Below, in pieces: positions 44,936 through 58,470 of a stretch of 64,000 nucleotides of DNA (positions are counted from its first letter, which is position 1; the number at the start of each line of letters is the position of its first letter). This stretch comes from Culex pipiens pallens (taxonomy: Eukaryota; Arthropoda; Insecta; Diptera; Culicidae): positions 131,778,689 through 131,842,688 of the forward strand of contig NC_068938.1 of the NCBI RefSeq assembly GCF_016801865.2, written 5' to 3'. Position numbers and translations under genes: made by a program. The notes beneath the pieces are model-generated. The model was not told the origin of the DNA. It did not search any database and was given only the letters and a program-made list of their open reading frames with translations.

Positions 44936-46944
44936 TCACGGATATTAATCGATATTAAGGCGGTATTCCATTACGGGAAACGGAAGTACTCAACTATCCT
45001 TCATGATATTTGTTCCCAAAATGCCCAAAATAAGTATTTTTAACTGTGCCTGATTCATTCGAGGTCTTCATACGATCCCTTTACTTCTGCCACGAATCCC
45101 CTCGGGTTCGAGGGGCTTTTATCTATCCATGTTCATCTCTTTGTTGTTGTTCTGCAACGGCTTAACGGCGCTGCGAATCCCAACCCCGCTGCGCTGATGA
45201 TCTGCATATCTCCCGAGCATGATGTCAGTGGGAAGGAAATTATTCCTTGTGTACACACGCACACCATCATTATGTAAATGATTGTTATGAAAATGCTGGA
45301 CCTTCCCCTACTCTTCTCGCTCAAAAACTGACATCCAAAGGAAAAAAACAAGTCCTGGCTGCAGACCAGAGTGAAGCCCCCTGAAGCCATATGCAGACTC
45401 CTCAGATGAAGAGATCTAACCCCTAAAACAACAACAAAAAAACTGTGCAACTTTTACGGCTGCAACTCATCCCTTTGAACAACTCGCGCGCGCTCTAATT
45501 GCAAACATCCAGCAGCATCCAGAAACGTCAACAAGGATGACGCGCGCGCGTGGACCGACAAAACAAAAAGGATTAAAAGCGGCCGCACGTGCCCCGGCGG
45601 ATGGCGCGACCGAGGCCGGGGTCACGTGCTGAAAATATGCTACACTTTTTGTGTGAGTTCGAGGAAGAACCAGAAGTGCAGCAGCACAGTCCCTTTGAAG
45701 ATTTTAATAAGCTGTTCCTAGCGGAACTATGGGAAACCTAGCAGGGAGCGTAATGACAGATGTGTATGTATTTAGATTCTACACTCTTGGTGATTGGGCA
45801 GGATGCTGCACGTGTGTGGTTTGAAGTTATCCCACCAGTTGTTTAGAATACAATTGGGAAGGTTAGCTGAATTAATGGGAAGATCTAATTGGGTCTTTTA
45901 TGTTTCAACTGATTTAAATTATTTGCAAATGGTTCATGAAACAAATCAAAGTTTAAAATGTCATGTGCATTAAGCTGATTCTGGAAAACAAAAAAAAAAA
46001 TCTGTATTATTCCTTTATTTTCAAACCTTTTAATTGACCAAACTTCTCGATAAAATGTCAAAGTATCAAAGCTGTGAGTCTTGTCTAGCTGGCAAACATT
46101 ATGACATTATGACTGAATTTGCTATTTCGTTTAAGCAAATTTGAACAAATAAAACTTTTTAGCCAAAACTGTCCATAAATTTTTTTTGTAGATATTATTT
46201 TGGCAAAATCAGGAAACAATACAAGTTCAGGAAAAAGTGTTTTGTTTGCAAAAAAAAAAAATACTTTTTTTGTGTGAAAAGTGGGATAAAAACGAATTCT
46301 ATATTTTTTTCCCTAAATTATTGCAACTTTTTTAATGAAAAATATTTATTCAAGGAGAAATACTAAAAAGATACGTTTTTACAAAATGTTAAAACGGGGT
46401 GACATTGGTCGAATTTTAATTTCATTTTGCAATAATTTCCAACTATTACTAAATATCAATTGAAGATCAATAAACCTATTAAGTCAAGTTAGTTGATTGA
46501 CTTAAAATAAATTGCATTTAAATTTGAGGTTATATTGACAGAAAATAACAGTTTTGCATAAAAAAATAAAAAACGTTATTCTTATAAAATATTGTCTAAA
46601 ATGACACTTCGACGCAAGAATAAAGAGTTTAATCAGTTTTATATTAAATCAGTTTTACAAAAAAGCCTTCATTTTGGAAGTTTAATTTTAATTCTGTTTT
46701 AAATAATACAAAGTATTTAAAATTAAGAAACTAATTAAATCTTCTTTTTGTAGAAAATAATCCTTTCCAACAACAGTTTTAAAATTTTAATGCTAAACAG
46801 CAATTCCAGCTCAAATCAGGAATTTTTCTGGTATTTTTGTACCCGACCCTCTCCGATTTCAATGAAACTTTTTAGACATGTTATCCGAGGCCTATATAAG
46901 CCATTTTTGTGTATATGGAACCAATTGTACTCGAAAATAACATT
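44936..46944. other. Mixed stretch, one short acidic open frame
   Basis: 45060-45740 is GC-richer with GCGCGCGC tracts and two CACGTG boxes (near 45587 and 45622). ATG at 45637 opens a 34-codon frame (MLHFLCEFEEEPEVQQHSPF.., stop 45739-45741) with a protein-like acidic composition, but there is no other support. 45900-46800 is AT-rich. No exon is firm. Confidence 0.3.
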
Positions 46945-48545
46945 TGAGAAGGGCGTAAGTTGTTTATATCTTTTGTATGTTGTAATTTAAAAATGTCTAT
47001 ATCTCGAAGCCGTTGCATCGTATCAAAAAGTGGTCAAAAACAAACTTGTAGGAAATTGGACGGGCTTGCTGAAAAAATACACTGAAACAAAAATACACGC
47101 CACTTCCATGAGATTTTACAATTTTTTAGTTTAAAAGTTAAATTTGAAGGTGATGTCACGATTTTTATTCGTTCAAATTTTTTGAGGAAATAGCCTAAAA
47201 TGTTACAAAAAGACTCACGAAAAATGCAGGAATCATTTACTAAAACTGTTTTTTTAAGTGGTCTAAACGTCAAAATTTTCAAAAACCGATGGTGGGAATC
47301 GATTCCCCAGACAATTTTACATAAAAGTCTCCATATTGACCATTGTTCTATGTAATGTACGAATTGTAAAGTTACAGCACTTTTAAAAATAAAAATGTTG
47401 AAAAATTAGGTTTTTTGATGTTTTTTTTGCAATTTCTAAATGACAGACTTGCTTCCCGTATCTCGAAAATATTTTTTTGCAATTCCGTCGTGAAACTACT
47501 TACTTTTCCTGTCATTCTTGAACGACGAAATAGCCTTCTTTTCTGTACCAAAAATAACAGAATCGAATAGCAACACTTTTCAAAATAAATGCTGAAAAGT
47601 TCTACTTTTCAGCACTCAAATGGGTGCTGAAAAGTTGAACTTTTCAGCACTTGTTTCGAAAAGTAACACTTTTCAACATTTTTTTGATTTAAACGATTTA
47701 TTGACAAAATACATGAAAATTTGACATAAAATTTCACTCATTGTGTGTTTTTTTGGAATTGCAAAAAATGTTGTATGGAACTCGTTACAAAACTTGATTT
47801 TTTCAGCACTCTTCGTATTTATCCAACTCGGTGAACCTCGTTGGATAAATGTACGACTCGTGCTGAAAAAAATCCTCTTTTTGCAACTTGTTGCATAAAC
47901 TACTATTGCCGGAAATATCTGCAACCCCATACATCCAATTTAAATGCAGTCAAAGGCAAACTTATAGGAAATTGGACGAGCTTTTCGGCAAACATTTTTT
48001 CGAGACTGAAAAATCAAGTCTGTTATTTAGAAATTGCAAAAAAAATATAAAAAACCATTTTTTCAACATTTTTATTTTTAAAACCACTGTAACTTCACAA
48101 GGATTTGACATAGGGCAATGGTCAATATGGAGACTTTTATGTAAAATTGTCAGGGGAATCAATTCCCACCATCGGGTTTTAAAAATTTTGAAGTTTAGAC
48201 CACTTTTCAAAAAAAAAAAAACAGTTTTAGTAAATGATTTTAGTATTTTTTTAGGAGAGACATACCATCCTGCATTTTCGTGAGTCTTTTTGTAACATTT
48301 TAGGCTATTTCCTCAAAAATTTTTAACCTTCAAATTTAACTTTTAAACTAAAAAATTGAAAAATCTCATGGAAGTGGCGTGTATTTTTATTTCAGTGTTT
48401 TTTTTTTCAGAAAGCCCGGCCAATTTCCTACAAGTTTGTCTTTAACCACTTTTTGATACGATGCAACGGCTTCGAGATATAGACATTTTTAAATTACAAA
48501 ATACAAAAATATTTAAATAACTTACGCCCATCTCAAATGTGACAG
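46945..48545. mobile_element. Foldback element D
   Basis: The left arm 46945-47462 and right arm about 48010-48545 are inverted copies. Shared phrases include CTATATCTCGAAGCCGTTGC, CACGCCACTTCCATGAGATT on the left and the reverse on the right. The centre (47463-48000) contains a different repeat with CTTTTCAGCACT phrases that also occurs, inverted, at 19738-19935, and a hairpin at 47800-47880 (TTTATCCAACTCGGTG../GTTGGATAAATG). It may be a foldback with a nested insertion. No coding capacity is seen. Confidence 0.75.
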
Positions 48546-51009
48546 CTTTCATAAAGTGTTTTTGACTGTTCCAAAGTAATAAATAGCTCAAATAAAAGTT
48601 AGCAAGCAACTCTCCATTGTTGATACATCTGAAAATGTTGATTTAATAGCGGAAAACGGCAAAAGTGTTGAGAATTGGTCGAACGCCTTAAAGTGAACGT
48701 GATTAAAATGGGTATATTTCCCCTTTTGACGGATTTTTTTTTCGCGAAAAAAAAAACTTTTCGTGGGACTGTACATCGGTATTCCGTGAAAATTTTAAAA
48801 GTCTTCAAAGGAATTCAAACATGCTAAATACGATTATAAACGCAGGAAAATGCATTTTAACTGGTTTTCGGTTGATTAAACTTTGATTTTCATTAAAAAA
48901 TTTAAGTTTTTCGAAAAAGCCGATTTTGGCCATTATTCCTTTTTTACCTCAACTATAGTCGTGGGATTAAGTTTTTATTCAATTTTTTAATGATCTGAAT
49001 GGCAAAATATTAAAAGTTAGCGTGTAAAAATGACCGACAAAACATGTTTTGATTGGAAAAAAATAAATTAATGCCTTACATAAAAATATCAATTTTATTT
49101 GCTATTAATTATACTGAATTTTCAAAGAAATAAAACTAAAAAAAAAACACTTTCATCTTCATCAAATCAGTGCCAAATTGGAAACCCAAATAATCCCACT
49201 CACCAACAATAGCACTGTTAATTGCTCACTCGTTACTGCTCGCCAATTTTTATCCCTCTAAACTTTTATTTCGCACGTCGTCGTCGTGTCGTCGTTTGTA
49301 TGACAAAACGGTACCGGTTGTAAAACGTTATACCCACGGCTTCTAAAAAGCATCCATCTATTCGCTACTATAAATGCCCCAGGCAATTCCGTCATTTGAG
49401 GCTAGAGACTATCCCATTCATATTGCAATCAAAAGAGCACCCCTCTTGACGAGTGTTTGAAAGTGTCTCATTTTTTGTATCTTTTTTAATTTTAGGTTTT
49501 TTTGCTGCAAAATTTATTCAATTTTGCAGATTCCAAATTCGCCCTTTTAAAATGTTTCTTTAGTCATGCACGAGAAGCAAAAAAAACCTTCAATGCTCTT
49601 TTTTTCACTTCGAAACGTTGATTACGACGACGACGACGACAAAGACCGTTGGAAGTTGTAGAATGATGATGATGAAGAGAAAAAAAAAATCGAGAGTGAA
49701 TTTGACAAACAAAAAAAATCGCGCAGCTCATAGAGAAGAGGAAAAACCTCTGGCACACGATGTGTTTCCATTCATTTCGCGCGCCAAATGTGAGTTTTTG
49801 TGTGAGTGTGTGTACTTTGTAAACATAATCTAATAGAAACAACAAGAAACAAGTAAGAGAGTGGAAAAATGCTGCTCTCTCGCGCGGAATTGTTTGTGAG
49901 AGTTTTTCCTCCTATTATTTTTCATCTTCTCTGATTTGTATCACTTAATTTAAATATTTGGATGTGTCTGTTTTGAGCTGCTCGCGAAGATGAAAACAAA
50001 TCGTTCCAAAGAGCACAGAATCTTTCAATCTTGATGATTGAATGAGAGATTTTTTGTGTGTGTTCTCTAATTCTCTCTATGGGAGCGTCTCGACCGGATG
50101 CGGGTTAAATAAACGAACACTTCCGGAGCAGACTTGGTGCCCCCGCTTCTCCCGTTTTATTAGAATGGTAGATTCTAGGTTTATGACCGCAAAATGGAAC
50201 GATTTGAGGTTAGTTTGAATACTGAATTCAAACCGACTAATCTAAAATTATTGTCACAATGTATTATTCTTGAATAAATAAAAATTATAAAATATTATTG
50301 GTAGACGTAGTCATACGTTTTCGTTAAAATTCATTTATTTGGCTCAATTTCAGTCTGCTCAACAATTGTGGATGTCTTTCAATGAAGAATGTTTGCTAAT
50401 TTAATGATTATAATAAAATATTGCTTTTACTTGATTTATTAACACACTAAACAAACAATTTTCCAACCTCCGCTTTCAAATTCTGGCAGCATCAATAATG
50501 TAAGTCAGTGAAATATATTGGTCACCAGGGAGAGTTGCTGCTGCATCTGGTGTCCCCCTGGAATAGTCTGGACTCCCTATTTGTTGTTTGACCAGGAAAG
50601 TGCACCTCAGTCAAAAGTGCGCTCCCCCTTGCCGGATGAACGATGTGAAGTCAGACTGCATCTAGTTTTTATTTAATAACACAAATGCTCACAATAAATA
50701 TTTAAAACTAGCAAAAGGTGAATCACAAAAAACTCATTTATAGAATAATAAATTTGAGCGTTTGGTAAGGTATGTCCACACATCCTTCCTCCCCTGTTGA
50801 TTCTGCGAAATGTGATCCGTTTTCAGAATCCTCTCTGTGTCAAACACAACGCAGTAGGGCTGGCCGCTTTAGTTTTTGTAATACACTTTTGGCTATTTTT
50901 GGATGAACTGCAATTACTAATATTGACAAGAAAAGTACTTGGGGCGTAATCTCACCATAAGACTTTCAAGCATGCTTGGTATCGATCTGTGTTAGATTAG
51001 ATTAGGTTA
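48546..51009. other. AT-rich intron-like DNA
   Basis: 49300-49400 and 49860-50160 are less AT-rich. (GAC)n near 49625-49641 and ATGATGATGATGA near 49662 are short microsatellites. 50520-50600 has an inverted ACCAGGGAGA../TCCCCCTGG stretch. 50765-50830 is the dispersed repeat also seen at 24515. No exon is supported. Confidence 0.35.
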
Positions 51010-51164
51010 GGGATCATCCATAAACCACGTGGACACTTGGAGGGGGTTGGGGTTAAGGTGGTTGTCCACGCTCCATATAACGTTTTTTTGTATGGAAAAT
51101 TGGCCACGAGGAGGGGGGGGGGTTGAGATTTCCAAAAAAGTGTTCACGTAGTTTGTGGATGGTT
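51010..51164. mobile_element. GGGA(C/T)CATCC MITE, second copy
   Basis: Left end GGGATCATCCATAAACCACG; right end (minus strand) AAACCATCCACAAACTACGT. The interior has G-runs and the same GTATGG hairpin centre as 21171-21356, in the opposite strand composition. More diverged than the first copy. Confidence 0.75.
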
Positions 51165-51239
51165 TCTTACACAAAAAAAACTAATTTTTATAAGATTTTG
51201 ATGAGTTTTTTTCCCCAATTGTTAAATAACTTATTGTTT

Positions 51240-51880
51240 TTTGAAGATATGCAATTCAAACTAACTAGAAGGATCCAAAGAATCTCAAAGTTACCCTAAG
51301 GATTCCTTATTTTTTCTAGGTTTCAGAAAATATTCAATTATACTCGTTGATTTTATATTATTTGAAGGAATCCTATTATTACTTTTTAAAGATTCTCTAA
51401 AATAACTAAATTTCAGAAGAGATTCTTGTTGATACTTAAAGATTCTTAAAGGATCCTCAAGTATATGTAAGATTCTTTTATAGTTTCCAATGTTTGATTC
51501 TCTAAGTTATCCCAAAGATTTCCAATGTTTCCTGAAGATCTTCATAGTTACTCCAAGGATTTCCAATGTTTCCTAAAGATCTTTACAAGTTTTTCCTAGT
51601 ATTTCCGATGATACACGAAGATTCTCAAAGTTACTCCATAAATTTTCAATGCATCCTGAAGATTTTCAAAGTTTCTCCAAGAATTTCCAATAATACATGA
51701 TGGATTTCTAATAATACCAATGTTTTTTTGAAGATTTCAAAGTTATTCCTAGAATTTCCAAGGTACCCTAAAAATCTTTAACGTTTCTCCATGGGTTTCA
51801 AATAATACGTGAAGATGATCTTCAAAGTTTCTGTATGGTTTCAAAAAGTTACATGATCATGCCCAAAGATTCTTCGAGGT
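51240..51880. repeat. Degenerate minisatellite of TTTCCAATG/GAAGATTCTCAAAG phrases
   Basis: Phrases such as GATTTCCAATGTTTCCTGAA and TTCAAAGTTACTCCAAG recur about every 40-50 bp with heavy variation. It looks like an old array. Confidence 0.75.
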
Positions 51881-52539
51881 CTCTCAATATGGGTTCTGAT
51901 ATTAAAACTCGTTTCAATCTTCCAAATCCTAATTTTTAATCTTTTTTTCTAATATCAATTCAATTTGTCGATCCAGTCTAAAAAACAGCAACGCTTCCCC
52001 AAGTTTCAACCATCATTCAAACCATTTCCCCCTCATAGTCAGGGTGTGCCCGAACCCGTCATCGTCATCATTTTCCACCGCAGGAGCCGACCATCCATTA
52101 GACAACGAGCCACGCGAGCTCCTATAACATGCATGCATTTTCACCCTCCTAAATCCCCGGGGGAGATTAGAAGCTTATTTGCATATTGCAAATTCCTTGC
52201 CGATCCTCCCTGGCTGACCTCCTCCTCATGGTCGAACCCCCAAGAAGACCCCTATCTGGAGTGCAGTTTCAGCTTCCGGACAAATTGCAGAAATTCAAAC
52301 CGTAGAGAGGGTGCGTGTAATTAAAGTGCATCATCCATAGTTCATTAATTCATAATTTTGTTTGCTCGCTCCTCCGACGTCGGAGGGGCTTGGTCTCTGG
52401 AGATGATGGATGGCTTGAGTTAAAGGGGCGAATCGAGAACTTACACAAAGAGGGTGGATGCGATTCGTTTTTCTGGTTTGAATTACATCATCTGCTGCAA
52501 AAATGTGTTAAAATATTTTAAATATTGCATCTTTTTTTA
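51881..52539. other. Unassigned, less AT-rich stretch
   Basis: 51965-52324 is open in one frame (about 119 codons without an ATG at its upstream edge) and has balanced composition, ACGCGAGCTC and CCCCGGGGGAG motifs. The predicted peptide shows no domain. It may be conserved non-coding DNA. Confidence 0.3.
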
Positions 52540-53039
52540 GTTTCTAACTTTTAAATGACATTCTCAACCTTGAAAAGGGCGTTTTCAACTTTTAAAGGGT
52601 GTTTCCCAACTTTAAGAAACATTTTCAACCTTAAAAAATGCTCCAACTTTAAGAGAACATTTTCATCACTAAAAGGGTGTTTCCCACCTTAAAAATGGCG
52701 TTACCATCTAATAAGATGCATTCAACCTAGAAAAGAACCTTACATAAAACTTCTTATCTTAAAATGCCGTTTCCAACCTAAAAAGAACGTTTCCAACCTT
52801 GAAAATGACATTTAAAATCTTAAAAAGGGCGTTTCCAAATTTTAAAGGGTGCTTTAAACAATAAAAGGACAAACCTTAAAATTGCTATTCTCATCTTCAT
52901 AGGACGCTTCCAACATTTCAAGTTCGTTTTTTTAGGGGTGCTCCAAACTTCAAAAGAACGTTTCCAATCTAAAAGGGCGCTTCAAGTTTACAACCTTTGA
53001 AGGGCGCATCCAAACTTAAAATTGCGTTGTCAACCTTAA
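52540..53039. repeat. Degenerate minisatellite (GGGCGTTTCCAACCTTAAAA), left part
   Basis: Units of about 20-25 bp with AAAGGGCGTTTCCAACCTT phrases. The array was split by the 53040-58871 element and continues to about 59760. A segment here (about 52800-53039) is duplicated at about 59080-59327. Confidence 0.85.
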
Positions 53040-53184
53040 CCCTTACAGTCCGAACGTCTGATGCGAGATACCGAAAAAACATTAAAAATGCTGTATCTTT
53101 GGCATCTTTTGACCAAATAAGTTCGTTCACCCCTCAAAAGAACCGGACAAATCTCTATTTTCAGAATCTACAAAGAAATCCGGA

Positions 53185-55315
53185 ATCGGTCACTTGGCCA
53201 CGGAGATATTCCGGAACCTAGTGGGGTAGGTTTTTGTCCGGGTATGCAACCCAATCTACAAATCATGATTATTATCATAAATTCTTCAAAAAAACCATCC
53301 CAATTTGCTCCAAGACCTGTTCTGGACATATAAGGCATATTCCTTTGATCCCGGACCATCGGATATGAATTGGCCACCCTTCCGGAACCGACTACACAGG
53401 AACGGATGTCGAATTCTACATCAAGTCTAATATGGCTTCCGACATGTCAAACGGCACTAAATTTGGCTCAGGAAATCAAATTTGACATCCTCAGTACTTT
53501 CTGGTGCCATTTGGCCACCCTTCCACCAACCCGGAATATCCGTAACATGGTTCCGGTGGACCAATTTCGGTAATTTCACGAGCACACTTTCCGACATGTC
53601 AAACAACACTGATTTTGGCTCAGGAACTCAAATTTGACATCCTCATTACGATCTGGTGCCATTTGGCCAGCCTGCCATCAACCCGGAATATCCGTAACAT
53701 GGTTCCGGTGGACCAATTTCGGTAATTTCACAAGTACACTTTCCGACATGTCAAACAACACTGATTTTTGCTCAGGAACTCAAATTTGACATCCTCATTA
53801 CGATTTGGTGCCATTTGGCCACTCTGCCACCAAACCGGAATATCCGTAACATGGTTCCGGTGGACCAATTTCGGTAATTTCACAAGTACATTTTCCGACA
53901 TGTCAAACAACACTGATTTTTGCTCAGGAACTCAAATTTGACATCCTCATTACGATTTGGTGCCATTTGACCACCCTGCCATCAACCCGGAATATCCGTA
54001 ACATGGTTCCGATGGACCAATTTCGGTAATTTTACAAGTACACTTTCCGACTTGTCAAACAACACTGATATTTGCTCAGGAACTCAAATTTGACATCCTC
54101 ATTACGATCTGGTGCCATTTGGCCACTCTGCCACCAACCCGGAATATCCGTAATATGGTTCCGGTGGACCAATTTCGGTAATTTCACGAGCACACTTTCC
54201 GACATGTCAAACAACACTGATTTTTGCTCAGGAACTCAAATTTGACATCCTCATTACGATCTGGTGCCATTTGGCCACTCTGCCATCAACCCGGAATATC
54301 CGTAACATGGTTCCGGTGGACCAATTTCGGTAATTTCACAAGTACACTTTCCGACATGTCAAACAACACTGATTTTTGCTCAGGAACTCAAATTTGACAT
54401 CCTCATTACGATCTGGTGCCATTTGGCCACCCTGCCACCAACCCGGAATATCCGTAACATGGTTCCGATGGACCAATTTCGGTAATTTTACAAGTACACT
54501 TTCCGACTTGTCAAACAACACTGATACACTGATCGGTCACTTGGCCACGGAGATATTCCGGAACCTAGTGGGGTAGGTTTTTGTCCGGGTATGCAACCCA
54601 ATCTACAAATCATGATTATTATCATAAATTCTTCAAAAAAACCATCCCAATTTGCTCCAAGACCTGTTCTGGACATATAAGGCATATTCCTTTGATCCCG
54701 GACCATCGGATATGAATTGGCCACCCTTCCGGAACCGACTACACAGGAACGGATGTCGAATTCTACATCAAGTCTAATATGGCTTCCGACATGTCAAACG
54801 GCACTAAATTTGGCTCAGGAAATCAAATTTGACATCCTCAGTACTTTCTGGTGCCATTTGGCCACCCTTCCACCAACCCGGAATATCCGTAACATGGTTC
54901 CGGTGGACCAATTTCGGTAATTTCACGAGCACACTTTCCGACATGTCAAACAACACTGATTTTGGCTCAGGAACTCAAATTTGACATCCTCATTACGATC
55001 TGGTGCCATTTGGCCAGCCTGCCATCAACCCGGAATATCCGTAACATGGTTCCGGTGGACCAATTTCGGTAATTTCACAAGTACACTTTCCGACATGTCA
55101 AACAACACTGATTTTTGCTCAGGAACTCAAATTTGACATCCTCATTACGATTTGGTGCCATTTGGCCACTCTGCCACCAAACCGGAATATCCGTAACATG
55201 GTTCCGGTGGACCAATTTCGGTAATTTCACAAGTACATTTTCCGACATGTCAAACAACACTGATTTTTGCTCAGGAACTCAAATTTGACATCCTCATTAC
55301 GATTTGGTGCCATTT
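53185..55315. repeat. Identical direct duplication of about 784 bp, offset 1347 bp
   Basis: 53185-53968 reappears at 54532-55315 with no difference that I can find by eye, including outer-arm sequence that should occur once per arm. The junction at 54525-54535 shows CTGATACACTGATCGG, a short overlap. This is a recent tandem duplication or an assembly duplication. Confidence 0.85.
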
Positions 55316-56140
55316 GGCCACTCTGCCACCAAACCGGAATATCCGTAACATGGTTCCGGTGGACCAATTTCGGTAATTTCACGAGCACACTTTCCGACAT
55401 GTCAAACAACACTGATATTTGCTCAGGAACTCAAATTTGACATCCTCATTACGATCTGGTGCCATTTGGCCACCCTGCCACCAACCCGGAATATCCGTAA
55501 CATGATTCCGGTGGACCAATTTCGGTAATTTCACGAGCACACTTTCCGACATGTCAAACAACACTGATTTTGGCTCAGGAACTCAAATTTGACATCCTCA
55601 TTACGATCTGGTGCCATTTGGCCACCCTGCCACCAACCCGGAATATCCGTAACATGGTTCTGATGGACCAATTTCGGTAATTTCACGAGCACACTTTCCG
55701 ACTTGTCAAACGGCACTGATTTTTGCTCAAGAACTCAAATTTGACATCCTCATTACGATCTGGTGCCATTTGACCACCCTGCCATCAACCCGGAATATCC
55801 GTAACATGGTTCCGTTGGACCAATTTCGGTAATTTCACAAGGACACTTTCCGACATGCCAAACAACACTGATTTTTGCTCAGAAACTCAAATTTGACATC
55901 CTCATTACGATTTGGTGCCATTTGGCCACTCTGCCACCAAACCGGAATATCCGTAACATGGTTCCGGTGGACCAATTTCGGTAATTTCACAAGGGTACTT
56001 TCCGATATGTCAAACAACACTGATTTTGGCTCAGGAACTCAAATTTGACATCCTCATTACGATCTGGTGCCATTTGGCCACCCTGCCATCAACCCGGAAT
56101 ATCCGGAAAAAATGGTTCCGGTGGACCAATTTCGGTAATT
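53450..56140. repeat. 152 bp tandem array, left arm
   Basis: The unit contains GGAACTCAAATTTGACATCC, TCATTACGATCTGGTGCCAT, ACCCGGAATATCCGTAACAT and TGGTTCCGGTGGACCAATTT, with period 152 (recurrent sites step by 152 or 304). Copies differ by a few bases and carry alternating variants (TTTTGGCTCAGG or TTTTTGCTCAGG; CACGAGCAC or CACAAGTAC). The array is split by the duplicated outer-arm block at 54532-54790. Confidence 0.95.
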
Positions 56141-56159
56141 GACAAATCGGAAAGTATCC

Positions 56160-58470
56160 GTAAATTGGTCCATTAGAACCTTGTTACGGATAATCCGGGT
56201 TGGTGGCAGGGTGGCCAAATGGCACCAGAACGTACTGAGGATGTCAAATTTGAGTTCCTGAGCCAAATTCAGTGTTGTTTGACAAGTCGGAAAGTGTGCT
56301 CGTGAAATTACCGAAATTGGTCCACCGGAACCATGTTACGGATATTCCGGGTTGGTGGCAGAGTGGCCAAATGGCACCAGATCGTAATGAGGATGTCAAA
56401 TTTGAGTTCCTGAGCAAATATCAATGTTGTTTGACATGTCGGAAAGTGTACTTGTAAAATTACCGAAATTGGTCCATCGGAACCATGTTACGGATATTCC
56501 GGGTTGGTGGCAGGGTGGCCAAATGGCACCAGATCGTAATGAGGATGTCAAATTTGAGTTCCTGAGCAAATATCAGTGTTGTTTGACGTACTGAGGATGT
56601 CAAATTTGAGTTTCTGGGCAAAAATCAGTGTTGTTTGACATATCGGAAGATACACTTGTGAAATTACCGCAATTGGTCCATCGGAACCATGTTACGGATA
56701 TTCCGGGTTGGTGGCATGGTAGCCAAAATGGCACCAGATCGTAATGAGGATGTCAAATTTGAGTTCCTGAGCCAAAATCAGTGTTGTTTGACATGTCGGA
56801 AAGTGTGCTCGTGAAATTACCGAAATTGGTGCACCGGAACCATGTTACGGATATTCCGGGTTGGTGGCAGGGTGGCCAAATGGCACCAGATCGTAATGAG
56901 GATGTCAAATTTGAGTTCCTGAGCAAAAATCAGTGTTGTTTGACATGTCGGAAAGTGTACTTGTGAAATTACCGAAATTGGTCCACCGGAACCATGTTAC
57001 GGATATTCCGGGTTGATGGCAGAGTGGCCAAATGGCACCAGATCGTAATGAGGATGTCAAATTTGAGTTCCTGAGCAAAAATCAGTGTTGTTTGACATGT
57101 CGGAAAGTGTGCTCGTGAAATTACCGAAATTGGTCCACCGGAACCATATTACGGATATTCCGTGTTGGTGGCAGAGTGGCCAAATGGCACCAGATCGTAA
57201 TGAGGATGTCAAATTTGAGTTCCTGAGCAAATATCAGTGTTGTTTGACAAGTCGGAAAGTGTACTTGTAAAATTACCGAAATTGGTCCATCGGAACCATG
57301 TTACGGATATTCCGGGTTGATGGCAGAGTGGCCAAATGGCACCAGATCGTAATGAGGATGTCAAATTTGAGTTCCTGAGCAAAAATCAGTGTTGTTTGAC
57401 ATGTCGGAAAGTGTGCTCGTGAAATTACCGAAATTGGTCCACCGGAACCATATTACGGATATTCCGGGTTGGTGGCAGAGTGGCCAAATGGCACCAGATC
57501 GTAATGAGGATGTCAAATTTGAGTTCCTGAGCAAATATCAGTGTTGTTTGACAAGTCGGAAAGTGTACTTGTAAAATTACCGAAATTGGTCCATCGGAAC
57601 CATGTTACGGATATTCCGGGTTGATGGCAGGGTGGCCAAATGGCACCAGATCGTAATGAGGATGTCAAATTTGAGTTCCTGAGCAAAAATCAGTGTTGTT
57701 TGACATGTCGGAAAGTGTACTTGTGAAATTACCGAAATTGGTCCACCGGAACCATGTTACGGATATTCCGGGTTGATGGCAGAGTGGCCAAATGGCACCA
57801 GATCGTAATGAGGATGTCAAATTTGAGTTCCTGAGCAAAAATCAGTGTTGTTTGACATGTCGGAAAGTGTGCTCGTGAAATTACCGAAATTGGTCCACCG
57901 GAACCATATTACGGATATTCCGGGTTGGTGGCAGAGTGGCCAAATGGCACCAGATCGTAATGAGGATGTCAAATTTGAGTTCCTGAGCAAATATCAGTGT
58001 TGTTTGACAAGTCGGAAAGTGTACTTGTAAAATTACCGAAATTGGTCCATCGGAACCATGTTACGGATATTCCGGGTTGATGGCAGGGTGGCCAAATGGC
58101 ACCAGATCGTAATGAGGATGTCAAATTTGAGTTCCTGAGCAAAAATCAGTGTTGTTTGACATGTCGGAAAGTGTGCTCGTGAAATTACCGAAATTGGTCC
58201 ACCGGAACCATGTTATGGATATTCCGGGTTGGTGGCAGGGTGGCCAAATGGCACCAGATCGTAATGAGGATGTCAAATTTGAGTTCCTGAGCCAAAATCA
58301 GTGTTGTTTGACATGTCGGAAAGTGTGCTCGTGAAATTACCGAAATTGGTCCACCGGAACCATGTTACGGATATTCCGGTTTGGTGACAGGGTGGCCAAA
58401 TGGCACCAGAACGTACTGAGGATGTCAAATTTGTGTTCCTGAGCCAAATTTAGTGCCGTTTGACATGTCG
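56160..58470. repeat. 152 bp tandem array, right arm (inverted)
   Basis: The same 152 bp unit as the left arm in reverse orientation (AAATTGGTCCACCGGAACCA, ATGTTACGGATATTCCGGGT, CAGATCGTAATGAGGATGTC). Several dimers of 304 bp are almost identical (for example 57085-57388 and 57389-57692), showing local homogenisation. The centre of symmetry lies near 56140-56160; a truncated unit sits at 56580-56640. Confidence 0.95.

Noticed and set aside
53728..58334. Repeated 61-codon frames (MLFDMSESVLVKLPKLVH..) on both strands
   Set aside because: They recur with the 152 or 304 bp period of the satellite and mirror on the other arm; no expression signals, so they are by-products of the repeat unit.
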